Source: Lojkania enalia
Lineage: Eukaryota > Ascomycota > Dothideomycetes > Pleosporales
Assembly (NCBI GenBank): GCA_010094045.1
Contig: ML986579.1
Coordinates: 870,206-934,205 of the forward strand
Length of the DNA: 64,000 nt
Direction of reading: 5' to 3'
The notes under the pieces were generated by a model. The model saw only the letters and a list, made by a program, of their open reading frames with translations. It was not told the DNA's origin and did no database searches. Within the stretch, counting starts at the first letter, position 1; every line of letters begins with the position of its first letter. Below, piece after piece: positions 22,892-32,311 of the stretch. The translations under genes were made by a program, and so were the position numbers.

Positions 22892-25525
22892 ATGGGCAAG
22901 CCGCGGGCAGCGCGAAAGCAGCCCATTGTGCTCTCGTCCGACGATGAATACGATGGACAAAACTCACCGCCTCCCAAGCGTCCTAGGAGGGGCACACTAA
23001 TGAGCATACCCCATAATGGAGCCCGTGGTCAATCGCACTCATCTAGGGCGCAAACGCGTCGCGCAGGGGCGCCCACCAGATCTCCATCCATTGCGTCCCA
23101 CAAGTCTCCATCGAAATCTCCCGCAAAGCCAAAGGCTGTCTATAAGCCCATTACTTCCTTCTTCAGCAATGTGCCGCGACCCTCGACGTCCCAGCCCACT
23201 CCAAGTCCAGAGAAGCCCGCTACTAGTATACCGCTCGACGAAGAAGACGATATCCTAGACTCAGAAGCTGAGCTGCCGGTGAAGTCGACGACTGGGAAAG
23301 CCCAGCCCACAGCTCCTCTTGCCGTACGAAAAAGACCTGACGACGTGTCTAGCGTCAATAGTGAGGCTCCCCTAAGGGGCAGCCAGAGATTCCTTCATAG
23401 CGCAAATGGAGGACGACGCACTCCTCCCTTATCGCAGACTGCGCGTGCCGATGTTGTAGACAACAGGCCATGGAATGAGAAGTATGGCCCGGCAACTTTG
23501 GATGAACTTGCAGTGCATAAAAAGAAGGTATCTGATGTTCGGACATGGCTGTCAGACGTCTACAATGGTCGGGAGCGCAAGAGACTCTTACTTCTTAAGG
23601 GCCCCGCCGGAAGCGGAAAGACGACCTCTGTGATTCTTCTTTCCAAGGAGCTGGGTATTGAAGTGCATGAGTGGAAGAATCCTACAGCTTTAACATCATA
23701 TTCTGAAGGCTTCGTCTCTTTAACAGCACAGTTTCAAGACTTTGTTGGGAGAACTGGCGCTTTCGGTAGCCTTGCCTTCGATGAATCTGCCCCAATTCAT
23801 CACACTCACCCAACGTCTAGCCCATCTAGTAGGCAAAAGCAACTGATTCTAGTAGAAGAATTCCCAAATACATTTACGCGTGCGTCTTCAACTGTACAGT
23901 CTTTTCGCTCATCAATTCTCCATTACCTTGCTGCCAACATACCACCCGCAACTGCGTTCTTTTCTGGCAAACCTGATCCTCAGCAATCGATCACTCCGAT
24001 TGTCATGATAATCTCCGAGACACTTCTTTCTACCAACACTGCTGCGGCCGACAGTTTCACAGCTCATCGTCTCTTGGGCCCTGAGATCCTTACTCACCCC
24101 GGCGTCTCTACGATCGAGTTCAATCCAATTGCGCAAACATTCATGACGAAGGCCCTAGAGCTCGTCGTGTTAAAAGAATCACGAAAAAGCGGGCGAAGGA
24201 AGACACCTGGCCCTCAGGTTATTCAGCGCTTGTCAGAGATCGGCGATGTTCGGAGCGCCGTATCTTCGTTGGAATTTCTATGTCTTCGTGGGGATGAAGA
24301 CGATGGATGGGGTGCTAAGGTCACATTCACGAAGAAAAAAGGGCCTAAAGATATCCCTCTTACAAGGATGGAGCAGGAATCCCTAGAGATGGTTACGCAG
24401 CGAGAGAGTACGTTGGGAATCTTCCATGCTGTGGGAAAGGTTGTTCATAACAAGCGACTGCCGGAAAATCCGAACGGAAATACCTATCCACAGCCACCAA
24501 ATTGGTTTCCCGAGCGCAGGAGACCAAAGCAGTCAGAAGTCCAGATCGATCCCCTCATTGACGAATTAGGCACTGATACCCAAACGTTCATTGCAGCTCT
24601 ACACGAGAACTATATCCTCTCCTGCGAGGGAGCCTATAACGAGGAAACAATGGACTCCATAGATGGTTGCATTGATGCATTGTCTGATGCAGATCTCCTT
24701 TCTCCGGATAGATTTGGGAAGATCGGCTTTGGCAGAAGAGACTTCACAGGGACGGGTGCCGATCATTTGCGTCAAGATGAGATGAGTTTCCAAGTCAGCG
24801 TTCGTGGACTATTGTACAGCCTTCCGTCCCCCGTTAAACGGATAGCACCTCCACCGGGTACTGTGGGGAATAAAGGAAAAGGGAATGCAAAAGGCAGTGC
24901 TTATGTGATGTACTACCCCACGTCGCTTCGCCTATGGAAACAGCAGGAAGAGATTGGAGGCTTGCTCGACCTTTGGATATCTCGCGTCCAAAAGGGCGAG
25001 CTCCTCGCCCCCGGGGTGGGACTGCTAAAACCTTCAGAAACAAGGGTTGGTAGCGTGGACACCTGGAGGACGTCAGCATCATTTCCTCAGCCTTCCAAAT
25101 CTTCGCCCACGCAAGCCGGCAGTTCTAGACCCTCAGAAGATGACGCACAGCCACTAGTTATCCTTGGAAGCGGAGGTTCTGCTCGCTATGAAATGCTTCT
25201 CGAGCGCCTCCCTTACCTTCCCATCATCCTTCGAAAATCTTCTATGGCGTCTTCCTCGACCACATCTATGATACGCGCGATTCAAAAGATAACTGCCTTC
25301 ACGGGGACAGGCATATCCGCAAGCACCGAAGACGATCAAGACGATGATAATGAATTAGTAGAACAAGAACAATGGGCTACTGATAAACCAGGCTCGGCAA
25401 CGCCACGAAAGAAACGGAGAGTCGGGATTGAGAAGAAAACTGCAAAGGAGAGTGAAGCATTAGAAACCATCATGGAAAAGAATGTTGCGAATATGGTGCT
25501 CAGCGACGATGACATCGAAGACTAA
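22892..25525 (+). CDS. rad17: Checkpoint clamp loader subunit Rad17
   Basis: Rad17 (budding yeast Rad24) replaces the large RFC subunit and, with Rfc2-5, loads the 9-1-1 clamp at damaged DNA to activate the ATR checkpoint. The single-exon frame gives 877 residues, in the usual fungal range. The N-terminal 190 residues are disordered and basic, including a KRPRR nuclear-signal-like cluster near residue 30. The conserved entry PWNEKYGPATLDELAVHKKK is at about 190-210. The Walker A loop LLLKGPAGSGKTT is at about 233-245. LILVEEFPNTF follows, in the Walker B position, with Glu-Glu where many AAA ATPases have Asp-Glu, as is usual for Rad17. The C-terminus is acidic (SDDDIED). The start is the first ATG of the frame. 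Divergent from the coiled-coil gene. Confidence 0.92.
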   Translation: MGKPRAARKQPIVLSSDDEYDGQNSPPPKRPRRGTLMSIPHNGARGQSHSSRAQTRRAGAPTRSPSIASHKSPSKSPAKPKAVYKPITSFFSNVPRPSTSQPTPSPEKPATSIPLDEEDDILDSEAELPVKSTTGKAQPTAPLAVRKRPDDVSSVNSEAPLRGSQRFLHSANGGRRTPPLSQTARADVVDNRPWNEKYGPATLDELAVHKKKVSDVRTWLSDVYNGRERKRLLLLKGPAGSGKTTSVILLSKELGIEVHEWKNPTALTSYSEGFVSLTAQFQDFVGRTGAFGSLAFDESAPIHHTHPTSSPSSRQKQLILVEEFPNTFTRASSTVQSFRSSILHYLAANIPPATAFFSGKPDPQQSITPIVMIISETLLSTNTAAADSFTAHRLLGPEILTHPGVSTIEFNPIAQTFMTKALELVVLKESRKSGRRKTPGPQVIQRLSEIGDVRSAVSSLEFLCLRGDEDDGWGAKVTFTKKKGPKDIPLTRMEQESLEMVTQRESTLGIFHAVGKVVHNKRLPENPNGNTYPQPPNWFPERRRPKQSEVQIDPLIDELGTDTQTFIAALHENYILSCEGAYNEETMDSIDGCIDALSDADLLSPDRFGKIGFGRRDFTGTGADHLRQDEMSFQVSVRGLLYSLPSPVKRIAPPPGTVGNKGKGNAKGSAYVMYYPTSLRLWKQQEEIGGLLDLWISRVQKGELLAPGVGLLKPSETRVGSVDTWRTSASFPQPSKSSPTQAGSSRPSEDDAQPLVILGSGGSARYEMLLERLPYLPIILRKSSMASSSTTSMIRAIQKITAFTGTGISASTEDDQDDDNELVEQEQWATDKPGSATPRKKRRVGIEKKTAKESEALETIMEKNVANMVLSDDDIED

Positions 25526-26165
25526 TAATGCGTATTCTGGCACCCCGGAAATGGATCTGTGGTGTTATGTTCCGCTACTTTGAAAGCGTTTAATGCAAGG
25601 GAAATGGGCGTATTTTGTGCGCTAGACAAGCGAAATGGGAGCCTTATGTCGTCGGGATTCACGCCATGAATTCTTCTTTAGAGAACAGAACCCTGTTACA
25701 GTCAAAATGACACGATAATACCGGCATTCAAATGGATTCATACATCGCGTTGCTCATCTACATACAAAAATGTGCATGGCACAACAATCATCTTTTATCT
25801 AGCACGCTAGTGATGTCCTGGAATGAATGTAGAATGTTTCGCGGAAGATGTGCGGAACCTCGATACACCTGATTCGTACCGTTCCAACACAAACTTTGAG
25901 ATCACGTCATCCCAGGTTTTGATCTTGCTCTCCACCCATTTCGGTGATTGCTTCTTGCAGAAGAGTCCCAAGTTTCCGCTCTTGCTGAGAGATAGAACGC
26001 GCCTCTTAGTTATCGGTTACTAATGAAGCCACAAAATCCGCTGATTCGTGCCGTGGTTGACTCCCCTCTGAACGCCTCGCTAATGACAATTGATACTATT
26101 TTTAAAACCCATGTAATCAGCAAATAAAGAAATTAAACAAAATAAGCAGAGAGAAAACGGTGGAC
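25526..26165. other. Intergenic region between RAD17 and TFIIF beta
   Basis: 640 bases between two convergent stop codons. AT-rich close to the TFIIF end (about 26100-26160, holding AATAAAG), which may be that gene's 3' processing region read on the other strand. A 66-codon open frame at 25823 lacks any recognisable feature. Confidence 0.4.
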
Positions 26166-27272
26166 TTAAACCACGTCTTCCATCTCCATCTCCTCGTCTG
26201 GATCATCAACATCATCGGCGCCTGGAGGCTTGTCCTCGACTTGGTTAGCGGCATTGCGATTGTACATGGCGGACCGTTTCCAGCAGCTAGCGAAGGGACC
26301 AGTCTTGACAAGATCAGCAATATCAGTCAGGACTTCCTTGAGATAGGCTTCCGGTTGCTGTGTCTTAGCCTTGAGCGACTTCATTGGCCAATAAGCATAT
26401 TCGTCGAAGCACTGGTGCAGCATATCGATAAGCTCGTTCTTGGGGATACGAGCGGCCTTGTTGATCTGTGGTTTGGTTGTGACGGCAGGCTTGATGAAGG
26501 TCTTGAAGAGCTTCTGGACATTCATGTTAGCGATGTGGTCGTTCATATGATCCACAATATTGGTTCTATTGTTGGCGCCTTGAATAGCGAGGCTCGTGCG
26601 CTGCTTTTCGAACTCGATGTATTCCTTCGTAGGTAGCGGCGTTGCCGTGTATTCACGGGTCGCAGATCCTAAAAGACTAGTCTGCTCTGTGGTTCTGTTA
26701 ATGTGCATTCCTATTCTATTTTGCAACTGGGACGTACTAGGAATGGCTTTCTTGTATTTGCTGCGCTTCTGTACACGCGCCTTTGGATCTTGGATTCCGA
26801 AGTTTCCTGATACGCCCTGCCTGCCTTGTCCGAGCCCGGTCGGCTTGTACCCAGGAAGATCCTTTTCTGTGAAGACGTAGGTGTTCGCCAACATATCGCT
26901 CGAGGCCTGGCTCATCTGCAACTGAAACGCGCGCGGCAATTTGGACTTGTCGTACCATTTGTCGTTGAAGAACATCCTCATGGGCCGGGTCTTGCTCACT
27001 CCACCGGGTCGATCCGGATCTGGAAAGAACTGAACCTCTCCAATAACAATCTGATCATCATCGTTTCCATCGGCAAGGTCGTCATAGTTGGCCACAGCGT
27101 CGTAGAGCCACCGCGGGATGCGCGTTAACCAAATATCTTTCTGGGCATTCTTATCCGGAAGCTGGAGTTCCCCCGTATCTTCATAGAAGTCGTCGTCCAT
27201 GTAGCCACTACCAGGTGGTGTCATGGCGTCCGGATCCATCTTAATGTCGGGGTCGGGTTTGATGCCGTTCAT
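26166..27272 (-). CDS. TFG2: Transcription initiation factor IIF subunit beta
   Basis: RAP30/Tfg2 partner of TFIIF, which binds RNA polymerase II, helps it join the preinitiation complex and stabilises the open complex. The single exon gives 368 residues. The N-terminal acidic leader is followed by WLTRIPRWLYDAV and VIGEVQFFPDP, the dimerisation half that pairs with the alpha subunit. EYTATPLPTKEYIEFEKQR is the typical linker signature. The C-terminal winged helix runs from RIPKNELIDMLHQCFDEYAY through KEVLTDIADLVKTGPFASCW. The end is acidic. Spacing to CSN4, which runs the other way, is 510 bases between ATGs. Confidence 0.95.
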   Translation of the reverse strand: MNGIKPDPDIKMDPDAMTPPGSGYMDDDFYEDTGELQLPDKNAQKDIWLTRIPRWLYDAVANYDDLADGNDDDQIVIGEVQFFPDPDRPGGVSKTRPMRMFFNDKWYDKSKLPRAFQLQMSQASSDMLANTYVFTEKDLPGYKPTGLGQGRQGVSGNFGIQDPKARVQKRSKYKKAIPSTSQLQNRIGMHINRTTEQTSLLGSATREYTATPLPTKEYIEFEKQRTSLAIQGANNRTNIVDHMNDHIANMNVQKLFKTFIKPAVTTKPQINKAARIPKNELIDMLHQCFDEYAYWPMKSLKAKTQQPEAYLKEVLTDIADLVKTGPFASCWKRSAMYNRNAANQVEDKPPGADDVDDPDEEMEMEDVV

Positions 27273-27782
27273 GTTGGCGGCAGTCGCACCGTGGTGGCGG
27301 AGAGTAAAAGCCGCAAGTTCGTAGATTCAGCGTATATATGGCTATTTGATCGCACGGGTAGCAGTTGATGGCGTTGTGGGAAAGCTAGGGATAGGATGCT
27401 GCGAGTGAGTGTGAATGTGCAGGAGTAGTTGATGTGATGAAAGAGCCGCACCAAACTAAGGATATGCATATACATTAGCGCGCCAAGACTTTTTATCGAT
27501 AGCACCTCTCGACTTTACTATGGCAGCTCCCTTCACGGGGATCTAGCGAGTAACGACGCTCTTCACTTTTACTCAGTATATACCTTGCCCTGACTTCCTT
27601 TCAAAGTTCTACAGGGAGAAAAACGAGCCTGAGTACCCACGCGCATCAAAGAGGCCTTTAAGAATTCGACACGGCCCGAAAAACCTTACTCTAATTGCTG
27701 CCTTGAGCTTCCCCACTTATACTACCAGTAAGAGCTCTCAAACAAACGTTCTCAGCGCAAACCTTGAAACCCTATACACGAA
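27273..27782. promoter_or_regulatory. Divergent promoter between TFIIF beta and CSN4
   Basis: 510 bases between two head-to-head ATGs with no internal gene. I see no unambiguous TATA box. Confidence 0.45.
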
Positions 27783-29094
27783 ATGGCTTCTGCAGAAGTA
27801 ACCTCCGCTATTAAATCTATAGAATCTGCCCCAACTGCAGATCGATCGTCTCGCTACGCATCCCTACTGCAGTCCATCCTCACTTCAAGTAGCTCAGATC
27901 ATCTCGCCGCGAATCTTATTGCCTATGCACAGTCTATATTAGGCGATGCGCTTGGTATAGTTGCATCACGGCCGCTTCTCGCTACTTTTGTTGAGCAATT
28001 CGGCAAGGTCGAGGATGCCGAAGTCAAGATTGAGGTTGGACAGAAGGTGAAAACGTTGCTTCGAGGGAAGGGTACCCAATACGAAGAACAAGATACCCAG
28101 ATCAAAGAAATTCTCGCTGGTGCTTATGAAGATGAGGAGGAATATGCGAAATCGGCCGAGGTCCTTAAGGAGATCACTCTGGACTCAAGTCAGAAAGTAG
28201 TATCCAATGACGACAAGGCGAAGGTGTGGATCAGAATCGTGAGATGCTATCTGGAAGTAGATGATCCAACATCGGCAGTGTTCCACCTTAACAAGATCAA
28301 GACCGTTATACATAGTGTTACGGACAAGACAACGCGTCTCATGTTCCAGCTTAGCCAAGCACGTATCTACGATTCGCAGCGAGCATTCTTAGATGCTAGT
28401 CAAGCATACTATACGCTGAGCCTTGAGACTGTCATTGACGAGGATGAACGAATCCGGGCTCTCTCATCCGCCATCATCTGCGCCGTTCTAGCACCAGCTG
28501 GCCCCCAACGTGGAAAGATGTTGGCGAAACTGTACAAGGACGAGCGTGCAAATCAAGCGGATAATTTCAGTATCCTAGAAAAGATGTTCTTAGATCGCTT
28601 GCTATCACCTGCTGAAGTGAAGGCTTTCTCTGCGCAGCTACAGCCCCACCACCTAGCAAAGACAGCAGATGGTTCGACTGTTCTCGACAAGGCCGTTTTA
28701 GAACACAATCTTCTGGGTGCTTCAAAACTATACAATAACATTGGGATTGACCAGCTAGGCGAGCTTCTTGGCACTGATGCGGATAAAGCAGAAGACTATG
28801 CAGCGAAGATGCTTGAGCAGGGCCGTTTGGCTGGATATATCGACCAGATTGATCGCCTAATATATTTTGAGGGTGAGGGCAGTGGTGAACGGAAGACGGG
28901 CCACACGGAGAGGATCGTTGGAAAGGAGTTGAGAAAGTGGGACGCCAACGTTCAGGGGCTTGCTGAAGAGGTGGAGAAAGTGACAACGATGATACAGAAC
29001 CAGTATCCAGTAAGCACTGCACATCCTATCTATATCTGATTGCTCTGACGACATTCTTTCAAAGGAATTCTACGCCTCCCATATGGTGCACTGA
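27783..29094 (+). CDS. csn4: COP9 signalosome subunit 4
   Basis: CSN4 (CsnD in Aspergillus) is a PCI-domain scaffold subunit of the COP9 signalosome, which removes Nedd8 from cullin-RING ligases and controls development and secondary metabolism in filamentous fungi. The long exon 27783-29009 is followed by a 55-nt intron and a 30-nt last exon, 29065-29094, giving 418 residues. The helical repeat half includes KAKVWIRIVRCYLEVDDP. The PCI half includes FSILEKMFLDRLLS, the CSN4-type DGSTVLDKAVLEHNLLGASK and LYNNIGIDQLGELLG. The last exon replaces an unspliced tail with EFYASHMVH, the kind of end seen in other CSN4 proteins. Rpn5 of the proteasome lid is the nearest alternative, but the VLDKAVLEHN block favours CSN4. 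Confidence 0.93.
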
Positions 29095-29453
29095 AACATC
29101 TTTGGATACGCTATCAGCTTTGCTGACACTGTGCCGGGACGCCCCATAGGATGCGGGGAATAACTAAATTTAGATCACACGGATAGTATGCTATCCATTA
29201 TGGTGCTGAAGCATTGCATCACATCAAGTCGGGACGCATCAAGTGCCCATGCCCGGCCCTTTTTGCAGAAGCTGACGTAAATAGTAGAAATTAGAACAAG
29301 CACATCAAGTCCGCCAATAGAAGCGGAGTAACCTTGGATTATTCCATGCATTTCTACAGTATGCAACAATGTGATCTACCTTCATGATTTCTGTACATAT
29401 AATACACCAACTCCTACAATAATATCCGATCTTGTCTGAGTGCCCATCACTCC
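29095..29453. other. Intergenic region between convergent CSN4 and bL21m
   Basis: 359 bases between two stop codons, AT-rich, with no coding signal. It must contain both 3' ends. Confidence 0.4.
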
Positions 29454-30188
29454 TTACTCTTTCTGGATTTCCGCCTCATACTCCTCCAAGCTCTTAACCT
29501 GAAGTTCACTGATTCTCAATATTGTATACCGATGCTTGCTCTTTACGTGCTTGATGTGTCTCTGTCTCCTCTTCGTCTTTTCCATTATCCGTAAGGGCTC
29601 ACTTTCAACTCCAACAACTGTTGCGCGACACACAAATAACCTGTCGTCTAGATAAAATACTCTCTTATGTTGATCCCTTGTTCCCTTGGCGGGTTCGGGC
29701 GCCTTCAAGGTGTAGTCTCTGGAACCGATATGTGTTGCGCGATTGAGGCGAAGGGTATCCCCGGCCTGGACCTTAGGCATTAAGAAAGGGAGTCGCAAGG
29801 TATCGCCTAGAGTAAGGAGGTATGGGTGACCGTGAATATGGATAGTGATGTAGTGTGCGGGCTGAGAGTGCAGGAGAGGTAGGAGGGTACGGATATCCTC
29901 AGTGAGCTCCCTGGCAACGTTGTCGGTCCGAACATGTGCAGCCGGATATACGGTGGGCGATGCCGGTGCAGGAGCCGACTTGGAAGGTAATTGAGAGTTA
30001 TGAATCTTGTCTTTCAGATCTTTGGAAAGATGTTGACCTGATTGAATGAGCTGCTCGGGTATGTTGCCAGTTTCTAGATTGTGCGATATCGTTGTAATGC
30101 CCGCGCGCATTGGCAATAGAAAAGTTGGAGGGAAAACGGACCGCGCCTCCAGGAGAGATTTCATCAGGGTCTGGCGGATCAATGCCAT
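29454..30188 (-). CDS. Mitochondrial large-subunit ribosomal protein bL21m
   Basis: Component of the mitochondrial 54S subunit (Mrpl49 in budding yeast). The frame is open beyond 30188, but the first ATG is there, giving 244 residues. It starts with a basic, Ser/Thr-containing N-terminus (MALIRQTLMKSLLEARS) suited to mitochondrial import. The L21 core is at about 120-235: LPFLMPKVQAGDTLRLNRAT, then FVCRATVVGVESEPLRIMEK, and KRRQRHIKHVKSKHRYTILR, the basic rRNA-binding signature of L21. An extension follows (ISELQVKSLEEYEAEIQKE). No intron is needed. Divergent from NSA2 with 180 bases between ATGs. Confidence 0.9.
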   Translation of the reverse strand: MALIRQTLMKSLLEARSVFPPTFLLPMRAGITTISHNLETGNIPEQLIQSGQHLSKDLKDKIHNSQLPSKSAPAPASPTVYPAAHVRTDNVARELTEDIRTLLPLLHSQPAHYITIHIHGHPYLLTLGDTLRLPFLMPKVQAGDTLRLNRATHIGSRDYTLKAPEPAKGTRDQHKRVFYLDDRLFVCRATVVGVESEPLRIMEKTKRRQRHIKHVKSKHRYTILRISELQVKSLEEYEAEIQKE

Positions 30189-30368
30189 GGTGACGGAACC
30201 CAGTGGTCGAGACGCTCCTCTTACTACTTTCCGAAGGCTCTGCGGATGAAGTTGCGATGACGAATGACTAAGCAATTTTTAGCATGCCAAGATTTCGAAG
30301 TCACTAACATTTTCGCCGCTGATCAAACCTCCTTCGCATTCTACGATAACTTTGATTGCCTCGTCAAT
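30189..30368. promoter_or_regulatory. Compact divergent promoter of bL21m and NSA2
   Basis: 180 bases shared by a mitoribosomal gene and a cytosolic ribosome-assembly gene. The plus strand carries no ATG in the NSA2 frame before 30369. A bidirectional promoter is inferred from the short spacing. Confidence 0.5.
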
Positions 30369-31306
30369 ATGCCTCAGAACGAGTATATTGAACGCTGGAC
30401 AAAGCAGCATGGCAAGCGGTATGCCAATTTTACAAATGCTCGCCATGGCAGTAATCTGACAACCCTACAGGCTCGACCATGAGGAGAGAAAGCGCAAGCG
30501 TGCTGCCCGTGAGGGACACCAGGCCTCGTACAATGCCCAGAATCTGCGAGGATTGAGGGCCAAGATGTATGCTGAAAAGCGCCGTAAGGAAAAGATTCAG
30601 ATGAAGAAGCAAATCCGTGCGCACGAAGAACGCAACGTCAAGGCATCTGAACCAGCCGAAGACAGCTCAACAGCTCTCCCGCAATACTTGCTCGACCGAT
30701 CGAATGAGAAAAATGCCAAAGCCCTTTCGAGCGCTATTAAACAGAAGAGAAATGAGAAAGCTGCTAGGTTCTCGGTGCCATTGCCCAAGGTCAAAGGTAT
30801 ATCAGAAGAGGAGATGTTCAGTGTTGTCAAAACGGGCAAGAAGACACACAAGAAGAGCTGGAAGAGGATGATTACCAAACCAACTTTCGTTGGCCCTGGT
30901 TTCACGAGAAGGCCTGTGAAGTATGAGCGCTTTATTCGCCCAATGGGTTTGCGGTACAAAAAGGCCAATGTCACACATCCAGAGCTTAACGGTACGTAAA
31001 TTTAATATTTTAGGTTCCACTAGGTTGCTAATATATAAGAAGTCACGGTGCAACTACCCATAATTAGTGTGAAGAAGAATCCGCAAAACCCTATGTACAC
31101 CCAGTTAGGTGTATTAACTCGAGGGACAATTATTGAAGTGAATGTCTCTGAACTCGGCCTCGTCACAGCTGGGGGCAAGGTAGTCTGGGGACGATATGCA
31201 CAGATTGTTGGTCGACCCTCAAGTTTTCACTATGAGACCTACTAACAATATGCAGACCAACAATCCAGAAAATGATGGTTGTTTGAATGCGGTGCTTCTG
31301 GTTTAA
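30369..31306 (+). CDS. NSA2: 60S ribosome biogenesis protein Nsa2
   Basis: Nsa2 is an assembly factor of pre-60S particles needed for 27S pre-rRNA (ITS2) processing; it resembles ribosomal protein eS8. Four exons, 30369-30418, 30471-30991, 31043-31206 and 31256-31306, give 261 residues, exactly the yeast length. All junctions restore conserved sequence: [17 protein letters not shown] joins [22 protein letters not shown] and [20 protein letters not shown] lie in exon 2; [20 protein letters not shown] in exon 3; [15 protein letters not shown] in exon 4. The introns are 52, 51 and 49 nt. The last has a GTTGGT donor, less usual than GTAAGT/GTATGT, but a clear CTAAC branch site and a GCAG acceptor. 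Unspliced, the frame would end early with a run unlike the family. Confidence 0.95.
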
Positions 31307-31781
31307 AGCGCCTCAAGTCTTGGCCTTTATGCATTTATTCGGCGTTTCTGCGGATCTATTAGACGTTTCTAGCGGTTACAGAGTTAGCTGAGCTCGGACG
31401 GGTGATGATGTAGGAAGGATCAGCAAGATCAAGATATGATTATGACAAGCTCTTAGTTAGTGACCTCGAGAATCTGATACCAAATCTCGCAAGGCCAAAC
31501 TGCCATACCCAATTCATATTTGGTTTTCCATCTTACTAGTTCGCCCGCATTCTAAAGCACTTCTAGCGGGCATTCATCCACTAGTCCCCTCTCGGCAAAT
31601 CAGGAGATGATATAATCCCCTACCTAAGACGGGCAATTTCCGTCCTTTAGTTGTATTATTAGAAACCCAATCTGGAACTATCAACCCCAAAAATCACCTT
31701 TCAAAGACCATTAGCACATATCGAGCTTCCTCGTTAGCCAATTCTACCTCGTATGACCCTCAATCTGATAGATTTTTATCT
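31307..31781. other. Intergenic region after NSA2
   Basis: 475 bases without a convincing gene. The sequence from about 31440 becomes AT-rich, and this marks the left border of the accessory block at 31.8-36.3 kb. Confidence 0.4.
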
Positions 31782-32159
31782 CTATATCCACCTCAAAGAA
31801 AAATTTACCGTATAGAGATTGACTATAGTCATAGCAGAAATACCCAAGACTGCTTCTATCGCTACTGTCAGCGCCTTTGTATATAGATACCCATCAAGAT
31901 AGTTGACAATGAATTTAACTTCAATGGGCAATAAAGTATTTTGGTTTTGAATATGAAAGGCTGGAGTTGTATGGATGCGGTTAGAGCGTACTTTAGTCTC
32001 CGCGGACCACGAACCCCCTGCCTTTGTGTAGCCACTGTAAATCGTTCGATGCAGAACTACATATCGAGGGGTAGTGATAGTCGGAAGCAACCCTGAAGCC
32101 GGCTTATACTGCTTCGCAGCGCCGTACAAGCCAGCTTTTGTGACAGACTCCAATGCCAT
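31782..32159 (-). CDS. Orphan small ORF divergent from acyltransferase-like gene
   Basis: A 125-codon frame from the ATG at 32159. The first 80 residues are polar with several Lys, Tyr and Thr. Residues about 85-125 are mostly hydrophobic (LYTKALTVAIEAVLGISAMT), so a C-terminal membrane anchor is possible. I recognise no family. It lies 152 bases from the divergent acyltransferase-like gene, so the two may be co-expressed. The length alone does not prove coding. Confidence 0.3.
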   Translation of the reverse strand: MALESVTKAGLYGAAKQYKPASGLLPTITTPRYVVLHRTIYSGYTKAGGSWSAETKVRSNRIHTTPAFHIQNQNTLLPIEVKFIVNYLDGYLYTKALTVAIEAVLGISAMTIVNLYTVNFSLRWI

Positions 32160-32311
32160 ATTCGACTCACAAGCTTTCTCACCACACAGGTCTAACCGAG
32201 TACTTCTCTCTTAAACGACATTTACCTATTCAGGGGACATATCTAACAGATTGCGTCGTTAAATTACCCTTACAATACTAGCAACCATTTAAGTCTCCTC
32301 TAAGAATAGAT

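Noticed and set aside
31207..31255. Read-through end of NSA2 ([13 protein letters not shown])
   Set aside because: The family end [15 protein letters not shown] is restored by a 49-nt intron with a CTAAC branch, so the unspliced end is not the main form.
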